A stretch of DNA of 39,491 nt from Polyangiaceae bacterium. Its GTDB lineage: Bacteria; Myxococcota_A; Polyangia; Polyangiales; Polyangiaceae. Within the stretch, counting starts at the first letter, position 1, and every line of letters starts with the position of its first letter. The notes beneath the pieces were generated by a model. That model did not search any database, was not told the DNA's origin, and was given only the letters and a program-made list of their open reading frames with translations. This document shows, in pieces, positions 10,301 to 17,083 of the stretch. The position numbers and the translations under genes are program-made. Location: NCBI GenBank assembly GCA_023150915.1, contig JAKLKA010000061.1:1-39491 (forward strand). Direction: 5' to 3'.

Positions 10301-13300
10301 CGAATCGGCCTGCACCGCCCGCGCATAGGTCGCGAACGCGCTGTGGGGATCCGCCAGGCTCTCTTCGTACAGCCGAGCGATGCGATGCAAGAGCTCGACC
10401 TTGCCGTAGGCGTCTTCGGTGTGGCGCACCTGCACTTCGAGCACGCTGACCAGGCGCTGCCACTCGCCCAGGGCGTCGTACACCGGCTCGAGGACGCCGG
10501 CGGCGGCGAGCGCCGCGCGGTCGCCGTCTTTGATGCCTTCGAGGGCCGCCAGCGTGGGCTGGTGGTCGGACTGAATGCCCAGAATGTCGCGGTACAGCTC
10601 GACCGCCCGCTCGACGTCGGACAGGTGCTTCTCGAACAGCTCGGCGATCCGGTACTGGAAGCTGACGGCCTCGGCCGGGTCCTGGGTGAGCTCGGCCTCG
10701 TGCTGCAACACACTCAGCAGCTCGGGCCAGTTCTGCGCGGTCTGATACAGGACGTCGAGCCGGCCGAGGGCCGTCAGGTCGTCCGGATCGAGCTCCAGCA
10801 CCTTCTGATAGGTGTCGATCGCGCGGCTCACGTCGGCAAGCTCGCGCTCGTAGACGGCACCGACTTGGTAGAAGATCATCTTCTTCTCGTCGGTGTCGAT
10901 CACCAGATCGACCTTCTTGCTGTACACGCCGAGCAGCTCTTCCCAGCGTGAGAGCCCGAGATAGAGGTTGATCAGCGCGTCGATGCTCTTCAGGTCCTCG
11001 GGATCGATTTCCAGAACCTTCAGGTAGACGTTGATCGCCGCCTCTTTCCGCTCGAGCACCTCTTCTTCGATGCCGGCTGCCTGGTAGAGGGCGGCCTTCT
11101 GGTCCTCGGCGTCTTCGAGAATGGTGGCCTTGCGCTGCAGGATCAGGGCCATGTCGGCGTAACGCTCGGTGGACTGGAAGAGCGTCTGCAGCGACTCGGC
11201 CGCCGCCAGGTTCATGGCGTCGATCTTCAATACCTGCCGGTACAGCTCGATCGCGCGATCGACGTTGCCGACGTCGTTCTCGAACACCCGGGCGGCGAAG
11301 GTGTAGAGCTGACTCGACAGCTCGGGGTCAGTCTGCTCTTGCGCGAGGCGCTCGTAGACCTGCGCCAGATCCTGAAAGCGCCCCGTGCCGCGTGCCAGCC
11401 GGTCGATGGCGCCTTGCGTCTCTTCGTGGGACGGATCGGCGGCCAGCGCCCGGCCCATGGTGTCGAAGGCCGCGTTCATGTCGCCGGCGGCGTCTTCGTA
11501 GAGCGACGCGATCTGGTGGAGCAGCTCGACCTTGCGCGAGGCGTCTTCGGCCCGGCGGACCTGCACCTCGTGCACGCCGATCAGCTTCTGGAAATCGCCC
11601 TGCTGGCGATAGAGCGGCTCGAGGATCTCGGCGATCGACAGCTCGTGCTCGGCTGCTTGGCCGAGACGCTCGAGGGCCGCGATGGCGGGCTCGTTCGTGG
11701 GTTCGCGCTCGAGCACCTGGCGATAGCCTTCGATCGCCGCCTCGACGTCGTTCATGCGCGTCTCGCGCAGCGAGGCCAGCCGCAACATCAGTGACAGCTG
11801 CGTGGCTTCGTCGTCGGCCAGGCTGAGCTGCGTGTCGAGGTTCTCGGCCAACTCGGGCCACATGCTCTGGCGCGTGAAGAGCCCGTCCAGGGCCGCAAGA
11901 GCCACGCTGCTCGCCGGGTCCAGGGCCAGCACCTCGCGGTAGGCCGCAATGGCCTCCGAGGGGCGCCCGAGCTTCTCTTCGTAGACCTGCGCCATCTGCG
12001 CGTAGAGGCCCTCTCGCTCGGTACCGTCTTGCGCCAGCTCGATACGGCGGCGGAACACGCTGACCAGATCGTCCCAGTGCCCGGTGCCGCGATACAGCGC
12101 GTCCATGGCGGCCAACGCCTCGGCGTCGCTCGGGTCCAGGGCGAGCACCTTGTCGTAGCTCTGGGCCGCGTCGGCCACCAGCTGCAGCTGTTCTTGGATC
12201 GAGGCCAGCCGCATCCAGTAGTCGCGCGCCAGCGCCGCGTCGTCCAGGCCCGAAGCGACCTCTTGATAGATGCGGATCACGTCGTTCCACGCACCCGACT
12301 GCTCGGCGAGCTGCTCCAGCTCGTAGCGCGTGTCGGGCAGAGCCGGGTCTTGTTGCAGCGCGCGCGCCTGGGCGGCGATGGCGCGGTCGAGGGCGCGCAG
12401 TTGGTTCGCCGCCACCGACGCGATCTTGCGCAGCAGTGCCACACGCCGCTCGGGGTCCGGATCCGATGCGGCCAGGATCTCGAGAGCGCCGACCAGCTTC
12501 TCCCAGTCTTCGCGCGCCTCGTAGATGGTCTCGAGGATGGCGGCGGCCTCGGCGCGCTGCCCCTCTTCGCCCATCATCTCTTCCAGGGCCAGGCGAGCGC
12601 CTTCGTGGTCCTGGTTGATGAACAAGATCTCGCGATAGTTGGTCAGCGCACTCGGGGAATCGCCCAGGTGCCGATGCTGCGTCTGCGCCAGACGGTACTT
12701 CAGGTCGACCAGCTCTTGCTCGGTGGCCTCGAGCTCGATGCGGCGCCGGAGCACGTCTCCGTAGGCCTCCCACGCCGAAGTCTCGCGGTACAGCCGGTCG
12801 AGCGCCTCGAGCGCCACGGCGTCCGCCGGGTCGTCCTCGAGCACTGCCTGATAGGTCGAGATGGCCGAGGCCGAGTCGCCGAGCTGCCCCTCGTGCAGCC
12901 GGGCAATCTCGTACAAGATCGGCTTGCGCGTCTCGGTGTCGTAGGCCAGCTCTCGCTTCTTCGCGTAGACGTCGAGCAGGTCCTTCCACCGCTCGGTCTG
13001 GCGATACAGCTTCTCGAGCGCCTCGAGCGCCACGGCGTTTTCCGGCTCGCTCTCGTACACCGCGCGGTACTCGGTCAGCGCGTCGTCGATGCGCGCCACC
13101 TCGTCGACCAAGATGCGCCCGAGGCGCAGGCGAAGCACGTTGGCGGCAGCGCCGTCCCCGCTCTGTTCGGCGCGGTCCTCGGCGCCACGATACGCCGCGA
13201 CCACTTCGTCCCAGCGCCCGGTCTGGTGGGCGGCGCGCTCCACGTCGCTCTGGCTCTGCTCGTCGTGCGGCGAGAGCTCGAAGGCGGACAGGAAACGCTC

Positions 13301-15643
13301 GAAGGCCTTGGCCTTGTCGTTGATCCGCGTCTCGTACAGCGCGGCCACCTCACGCAGCAGCGCCAGGCGCTCGTCGGTGTCCTCGACGTGCCCCAGCTTC
13401 ACCTCGATGGCGGACGAAAGCCCCTTGGGGTTGTTCGCCTGGGTGTAGACCGGGATCAGCCGCTCGGCGGCCGCCAGGTGCGTCGGCTCGATGCTGAGCA
13501 CCTTCTCGTAGGCCTTGGCCGAGCGGTCGGGCTTGCCCTTCTGGGTCATCCAAAGCTCGGCGATCTTGAGCAGCATGCCGATGCGCTGCTCGTTGGTCTC
13601 GGCCTTGGTCTCGTTGCTCTCGAGCACGCGGATGAACTCGTCCCACTTGCCGCTCTCGGCGTAGAAGACCTCGAGGTCGTCCCACCGGCCCAGAGTGACG
13701 TAGCGCTTCTTGAGCTGCTCTTGAGCGCGGCGGTCGTCGGGCTGCAGGGTGAGCAGCTGGCGATACGCCTCGACCGCCCGCACGTCGTCCTTGAGCCGAT
13801 CGCCCACGACCTGGCCAAGCTTGTTCAAGACGTTGATCTTCGCGCTGGTCTCGTAGGTGATCTGCGCCTGCTTCTCCAGCACGTCGGCCAGCTTGTCGTA
13901 GTCCCGTGCGCGCTCGTAGAGCTGCGCCAAGGCCTCGATCGCGTCGGCGTCTTCGGCGTCGTTCTCGAGCACCACGGCCCACAGGTCGATGCACACCTCG
14001 GGCTTCTTCACGCGCTCGGTGGCAAGCTGAGCGATCTCTTTGAACGCAGCGCTGCGCACCGGGCCGGCCTCGTACTGGTTGGCCTCGTTCGTCTTGAGCT
14101 GGATGAGCTTCTCCCAGTCGCGACGCTTCTCGTACATCTGCCGCAGGTAGTCGATGGCGGCAGGGTTCGCCGGCTCGACCTCGAGCACCCGCTCGTAGGT
14201 GCGCACGGCTTCGGCCTGGTTCGCGAACTTGTTCACGTACAGATCCGCGGCCCTCAAGAAGAGCTCGACCCGTTCGGCAGGGTCGGTGACCTCGTCGCCG
14301 AGCGCCACCAGCGTCTTGACGTATTCGTGGAACTTCTTTCCCGCCTCTTGCTCTTCGAGCTGGGCGCGAAGCTGCGCGATCTTGGCTTCGTCACCGCCGC
14401 CGGGGGCCGGCGCGGCGGGAGCCGCCGGCGCGGCCGCAGCCTGCACTGGCGGCGGAGCTGGGCTCTCGGGGGCCACCTGGACCGGAGGCGGCGCGGGGCT
14501 GGCCGCGGGCGCCGCCGGCTCGGGCGTGGCGCCGGAGAGCTTCTCGCCGATCTGCGCTTCGAACGCCGCCAGCGCAGGGTGCTCGGGATCGGCCGCCGCG
14601 AGCCGCGCGAAGCAACCGCGCGCCTTGATCAGATCGCCGACTTCTCGCCAGGTCACGAGCCCGGCTTGCGCCAAGAGGTAGGCGCGGTCCTGCGTGCCGT
14701 CGGCGCGCTCGGCCAGCTCTTCGGCCTTGGCCGCGACCCCTGCCCAGTTCCCGTCCCGTGTGCCGTGGACGTCCCGGTAGAACGCGAACGCCGCTTCGTG
14801 GCCCGGATCGAGGCGCAGCGCCTCGTCGAGCAGGGGCACCGCGGCTTCGAAATTCTGGTGCCGCAAGGCCCAGCGCGCTCCAAAGCGGAACGCCAGATCG
14901 GCGCGCACCTTCGCATCAGCGACGCCCTCGAGCACCTGGCGTTGCATGGCCACGACCGAATCGGCCCGGCTGGCTTCGACCAGCAGGCCCTCGTACAGCG
15001 CCGACACCACCACGCTGGCCGGATCGGACGTGTACGCACGGCCAAGGATGCCTTCGACCTCGTCCGGGGCGTAACGGCGTGCGATGCGCGCCGCGCGCAG
15101 CAGTGCCTCGGCCTTGCCGGCCGCCGAATCGGTGTCGTGGGCAGCGCGCAGCACGATGCCGATGCGCTCTTGCCAGTCCTCGGTACCGACCATCACGTCG
15201 TCGAGCAGTTGCCCCACGTCCCCGCTCTGCCCGTCGCTCATGGCACGCGCGTACGCGTCCGCGGCGCGCTCGTAGTCGCCCAGATCGCACAGCACGTCGC
15301 CCAGCTCGCGGTACAGCGCCGCCGCCTGGACCTCGTTCGAGTTCTTGATCTGAAGCTCGAGCAGCTTCTGAACCATGTTGAGCTTGCCGAGCTCCCAGTA
15401 GATGCGGCGTGCATCTGCCAGGGCCTCGCCCAGCGCCGGGTTCAGCTTGAAGGCGTCCTGGAAGTGCTTGAGCGCCTTCACGCTCTGCAGGAACTGCGAC
15501 TGGAGCAGGCGCCCGAGACGGAGATGGAGCTCCGCCTTTTCGGCGGGGTCCTGCGCGCCCGCAATGGCTTGCTCGAGCGCTTCGGCGAGGCCCGCCCAAT
15601 CGTGATGACGCTCGAGGTGGTTCAGACGCTGCTCTAGATCCAT
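4373..15643 (-). CDS. gltI: Giant TPR protein, GltI/AgmK-like gliding-machinery component
   Basis: A 3756-residue protein. The start at 15643 is preferred over 15712 because GAGGAAG lies just before the ATG and the protein then opens with TPR-like helices (MDLEQRLNHLERHHDW). No signal peptide is seen, so a cytoplasmic location is likely. A Pro/Ala-rich linker lies at about 366-419. From about 430 to 3400 it is an almost continuous TPR solenoid; in the parts I counted, successive W-anchored modules are 72 residues apart (two TPRs), each carrying an AIxxYRxVLExDPxN-type core. The last ~350 residues are globular and look like an inactive M48-type peptidase fold (see findings). M. xanthus AgmK/GltI is, as I recall, a TPR protein of about this giant size needed for adventurous gliding. 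The gene follows the TPR-lipoprotein gene by 166 bp and has no clear promoter of its own. Confidence 0.85.
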   Translation of the reverse strand: MDLEQRLNHLERHHDWAGLAEALEQAIAGAQDPAEKAELHLRLGRLLQSQFLQSVKALKHFQDAFKLNPALGEALADARRIYWELGKLNMVQKLLELQIKNSNEVQAAALYRELGDVLCDLGDYERAADAYARAMSDGQSGDVGQLLDDVMVGTEDWQERIGIVLRAAHDTDSAAGKAEALLRAARIARRYAPDEVEGILGRAYTSDPASVVVSALYEGLLVEASRADSVVAMQRQVLEGVADAKVRADLAFRFGARWALRHQNFEAAVPLLDEALRLDPGHEAAFAFYRDVHGTRDGNWAGVAAKAEELAERADGTQDRAYLLAQAGLVTWREVGDLIKARGCFARLAAADPEHPALAAFEAQIGEKLSGATPEPAAPAASPAPPPVQVAPESPAPPPVQAAAAPAAPAAPAPGGGDEAKIAQLRAQLEEQEAGKKFHEYVKTLVALGDEVTDPAERVELFLRAADLYVNKFANQAEAVRTYERVLEVEPANPAAIDYLRQMYEKRRDWEKLIQLKTNEANQYEAGPVRSAAFKEIAQLATERVKKPEVCIDLWAVVLENDAEDADAIEALAQLYERARDYDKLADVLEKQAQITYETSAKINVLNKLGQVVGDRLKDDVRAVEAYRQLLTLQPDDRRAQEQLKKRYVTLGRWDDLEVFYAESGKWDEFIRVLESNETKAETNEQRIGMLLKIAELWMTQKGKPDRSAKAYEKVLSIEPTHLAAAERLIPVYTQANNPKGLSSAIEVKLGHVEDTDERLALLREVAALYETRINDKAKAFERFLSAFELSPHDEQSQSDVERAAHQTGRWDEVVAAYRGAEDRAEQSGDGAAANVLRLRLGRILVDEVARIDDALTEYRAVYESEPENAVALEALEKLYRQTERWKDLLDVYAKKRELAYDTETRKPILYEIARLHEGQLGDSASAISTYQAVLEDDPADAVALEALDRLYRETSAWEAYGDVLRRRIELEATEQELVDLKYRLAQTQHRHLGDSPSALTNYREILFINQDHEGARLALEEMMGEEGQRAEAAAILETIYEAREDWEKLVGALEILAASDPDPERRVALLRKIASVAANQLRALDRAIAAQARALQQDPALPDTRYELEQLAEQSGAWNDVIRIYQEVASGLDDAALARDYWMRLASIQEQLQLVADAAQSYDKVLALDPSDAEALAAMDALYRGTGHWDDLVSVFRRRIELAQDGTEREGLYAQMAQVYEEKLGRPSEAIAAYREVLALDPASSVALAALDGLFTRQSMWPELAENLDTQLSLADDEATQLSLMLRLASLRETRMNDVEAAIEGYRQVLEREPTNEPAIAALERLGQAAEHELSIAEILEPLYRQQGDFQKLIGVHEVQVRRAEDASRKVELLHQIASLYEDAAGDMNAAFDTMGRALAADPSHEETQGAIDRLARGTGRFQDLAQVYERLAQEQTDPELSSQLYTFAARVFENDVGNVDRAIELYRQVLKIDAMNLAAAESLQTLFQSTERYADMALILQRKATILEDAEDQKAALYQAAGIEEEVLERKEAAINVYLKVLEIDPEDLKSIDALINLYLGLSRWEELLGVYSKKVDLVIDTDEKKMIFYQVGAVYERELADVSRAIDTYQKVLELDPDDLTALGRLDVLYQTAQNWPELLSVLQHEAELTQDPAEAVSFQYRIAELFEKHLSDVERAVELYRDILGIQSDHQPTLAALEGIKDGDRAALAAAGVLEPVYDALGEWQRLVSVLEVQVRHTEDAYGKVELLHRIARLYEESLADPHSAFATYARAVQADSQNEESLASLERLANLIEKWPAVAELYDAELDKLGEQPERVVELGLRVAQVYEVQLESLDNAVARYRRVLEADSENQSAVRALDRLFTQAERWVELTEVLKREADIGQSPDEILEFKFRLGQVYQLRLGDLDRAIEAYREVINAAPENADTLAALEGLFESGVKQLEVAEILEPLYQQAGEWEKLIRVREAELAHIADADQRIAMYHRIAEDAEERLMDPVRAFEVHVRALKERPLEERTGEEVERLAGMIDGGWEQLANAYADVLGIEGNEAPTQAAVGKRLARVFEEELADVAKAEETYRYVLTVVPSEVDALANLDRIYTLLEQWPELAGVLEQRAEAAEDPRDKVELNTRLGQVYEEQLGQVDDAIRAFRRIFDQLEPANEDAIAALGRIYEQTEKWVELDGVYRRELENAAGDVQEAEIRAKLARLASDRLGKLEEAIEGWKRVLDLRGEDPEALWALAGLYEQQGKWAELTDMLERHFDIAESDEERVNILTRRARLFSEQLGRDDEALETWQRVLDIDFSNVAALRAIAQIWRVRQDPRELVAALHASIDRAAALLDPAELVATYRELGKTYGQVLEQPFESAEAWRNLLEVDPHDFEAMAELERVYRAEERWPEVVDVKLRRAEALEEPSEKIRELLEVTQIWKKEVNDYDKATPAFERVLGIDPTHDEAFESLERLHTAAERWEQLVELYLNRLETREEVVEKNDLLRRIAHVFEEKLDDKNQAFDALVNAFAEDYGDDESVRYLEKMAAGTGRWGELINTANAWLKEEEDSRKKIDLCLRLGKWYGEDLGHPEYAQPYYAQVMQLDPNNVQVLRQMAAIYRLGAQWQKMGETLTRALDVAVANEDKKVILCDLGDLLEKHMNQADQGITFYRRALDVDPLFLPGLEALERIYDERGNHADLVQILTSKVKALTDPDQIAQHKMRLGGLYETALGDFERAGKVYREVLELDGSSIFALRGLERIYQALQDWPDMVDVLERQLDVVETERERVDVLLKLAQIQEEQFLKADIAAQRLEQAVEIDASCESAYVSLERCYRRLKQWLDLINTYERHISEAADQATKVELYAAMAEVYAQEVGDVDRAIDAYQNIVDLDDTNIAALDALSKLYEKQGDAARAIESMTRVADLTSDGTQRVEMYYRIGKALDEKLGDRSQAQERFEMALDLDPTHLPTLAALRIIAVDEQDWDRAARYLEQEQLNTQAPRARAKLLVELGKLRDEMLNEHEQAVLAYELAMQCDQDCEEAALPLVQEYSNVGRWQEAEPLAEMLVKKSKNRERHEQHMLQKLLGRVHAALGNHDRALRAYQTANQLDLTDQEAIRGIADAGYEMKDWPTALTNYQKVLTALGEEDVEARTDVYYRLGCIKREQNQAKQAINNFEKALALNGEHRPTLEALIDVYAHANDWKQVAAYKRQILDGVYDGEERYNLLNEIGDLWAEKEKNAVKAIEALEEAQELKPQDHVLLHKLLQLYGEASEWQKMIDTLHSIASIEEKPELKSRYFYTMAQIYRDKLNDLDRSVELFNECLDLNPGYLQAFERINKILTQEKNWKQLERSYRKMLHRIAGKGNTDLEHTLWHQLGLIYRDRLQRSEESIEAFKMAVTIKPDDVMQHQILAELYEVSERFDEAITAQRRILETDPLKVDPYRALYRLYLQKHSYDEAWCIAAAMAFMKKIDGEEKQFFEDYKPQGMLPVKGRLGNEHWVKFLFHPDENIYVSKVMEMIAPAALQAKIAQLQSQGKLPTLDKRFKQDPASSTVTFAKTFGWAAQVLGIPSPELYVRNDVPGSIVAVPAVPPASLAGQTVLTGFQPQELTFICGKHLAYYRGEHYIRTLFPTQAELTIMLFAGVMIAAPNTPMPPDLQAQIRATAQELAKYMQPVQLEGLRIVVKKFIDEGAKANIKRWNQAVEQTACRAGLLVCADLEIAKKIIGAEPSLPGDLTPQEKIKDLLLFSVSESYAQLRKALGIAVG

Positions 15644-15809
15644 GCTTCCTCGGACAAATGACGCGCTGGTGCAGCCGAGGTCACGGGCGTTGCCCCGGGA
15701 CCACGACGGCACTTCATCGACACATCGAAATCAAACACTGTCGCCCCGGCCCTGGTGAGCCCGACGGAACAAGCCTTCTGGCGTTCGGTCCGGCGTGGGA
15801 TGCGCAAGG

Positions 15810-16730
15810 TCAGTTGACCTTTCCGCCGAGCTTCTGGATGAGCGTGTTGCTGGTCTCACACTGCTCTTTGTACTTCGTGGCCTGGGCACTGCGGCAGGCC
15901 CGCTTGACGAACGAGCTGAGCAAGCGAACCGCCTTCTCTTTCTGCGGCGGTTCCATCACGGCGTAGGTGCTGCCCAGGTTGAACGAAATCTCGGGGTGGG
16001 AATCGCCCGCCACTTCTTCGGCCTTCTCCATGGCTGCAACCATCGAGGCCTTGTCGTTCGAGGCCTGCGCGACCTGGAAGCGAAGCACGTACATGCCGTA
16101 CAGGTGGTTGTTGTTCTTCTCACCCGGCGGAATGATGCGCGTGCCCTCTTTCAACACCCCTTCCGCTTCTTTGTAGAAGCGCATGGTGATGAGCAGCTCC
16201 GCGAGCGGCGGGTAGAAGTACGGCGTCATCGAGTCGTGCTCGATGGCCTTGGTGTAGTTGTCGAGCGCGCCTTGCTCGTCGTTCGTCCAGAGGCTGGCCT
16301 CGCCGAGGAAGTGGTAGCACTCGGCCATCCCCGGGTCCTTCTCGACGCACTTCTTGAGGGGCTCCTTCGCCTCCTCGTACTTGTCCGGGTTCCCCGCCTC
16401 GGCCATCTTCACCAGCGCGTAGCCGCGCTTGTAGTAGTAGTTGGCGAACGTGGGGGCGACCTGCGCCGCGCGGGACAGCGTCGAAGCCATCTTGTCCCAG
16501 TCCTCTTTCTTCTCGTACGCCTTCGACAGCTTCCACATGATCTTGTGGTTGGTCGGATCGAGCTGGATGGCCTGCTCGTACTTGGCGATCGCGCCTTCGG
16601 TGTTGACCTTGATGGCCTGGTCACCCTCGTTCGCGAGGTTGATCGCCTCGATGTGATCCCGGCTGCAGGCAGATGCGGCCAAAATCACAGCGCCGAGGAA
16701 CGTAGCCTTCGAAACACTTGCGAGATTCAT
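15810..16730 (-). CDS. TPR lipoprotein between gltG and gltI
   Basis: A 306-residue protein. The N-terminus is a type II signal peptide ending in AASAC, with the lipidated Cys at 22, so it should be anchored in a membrane, probably the outer one. The remainder is TPR: for example AIAKYEQAIQLDPTNHKIM, then A-helix/B-helix pairs through to about residue 290. The typical TPR residues (W/L, G/A, Y/F, A, P) are readable in about six units. It has a GGTGAG Shine-Dalgarno-like stretch before the ATG and a candidate promoter about 100 nt upstream. Its position inside the Glt block, co-directional with gltG and gltI, suggests a structural or assembly role in the same envelope complex. I do not recognise it as one of the named M. 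xanthus Glt proteins. Confidence 0.8.
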   Translation of the reverse strand: MNLASVSKATFLGAVILAASACSRDHIEAINLANEGDQAIKVNTEGAIAKYEQAIQLDPTNHKIMWKLSKAYEKKEDWDKMASTLSRAAQVAPTFANYYYKRGYALVKMAEAGNPDKYEEAKEPLKKCVEKDPGMAECYHFLGEASLWTNDEQGALDNYTKAIEHDSMTPYFYPPLAELLITMRFYKEAEGVLKEGTRIIPPGEKNNNHLYGMYVLRFQVAQASNDKASMVAAMEKAEEVAGDSHPEISFNLGSTYAVMEPPQKEKAVRLLSSFVKRACRSAQATKYKEQCETSNTLIQKLGGKVN

Positions 16731-17083
16731 CGTGAGCTCACCCTGTCGATAGCCCGAGCCCAGGGCCCGCCCCCGAGTGGAGCGAGCCCCTGCCCCAAGA
16801 CGCCTGAGGCAATTCCGCCAGCAAAAGCGGCGGAGCCGAGCATAGGCAGACGGGGGGATCGAAGTAAAGGCGGTTCGTCGCAGGATCTAGGCGAGATTCC
16901 TTCAAGTTTTCGGTGCCCGACCCCGCGCTGGTCCGAGCGCCGACGCGGCCTGCCGGCGCCCCTTGCCTCGCGTCCCGAAGCCCGCCCGCACGGGCCCTCG
17001 CGGCTGGGCGGCGCGCTGACAAAAGCCGAAAGCGCGCCCCCTCTCGGAGACGCGCTCTCGGTTCGCCCGTTCGGACCGGAGCC
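16731..17083. other. 353-bp intergenic region downstream of gltG
   Basis: No convincing coding sequence. On the minus strand it holds the end of the gltG transcript and the leader of the TPR-lipoprotein gene. An inverted repeat GGCGCGCT (17010-17017) / AGCGCGCC (17031-17038) with a 13-nt loop could terminate gltG, though it has no T tract. A candidate promoter lies at 16839-16868. Confidence 0.5.
16839..16868 (-). promoter_or_regulatory. Candidate vegetative promoter of the TPR-lipoprotein gene
   Basis: On the minus strand TTTACT (16868-16863), an 18-bp spacer, then TATGCT (16844-16839). Predicted transcript start is near 16832, giving a leader of about 100 nt. Each box matches 4 of 6 consensus bases. 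The 18-bp spacing is the same as at the stronger promoters in this window. Confidence 0.35.

Noticed and set aside
6602-10951. Very long plus-strand reading frames (over 1400 codons) opposite the giant TPR gene, with others at 4334-6538 and 12029-15637
   Set aside because: They are antisense shadows. The codon bias of the real TPR gene removes stops on the other strand, and the translations are Leu/Gly/Val/Arg-rich with no domain pattern.
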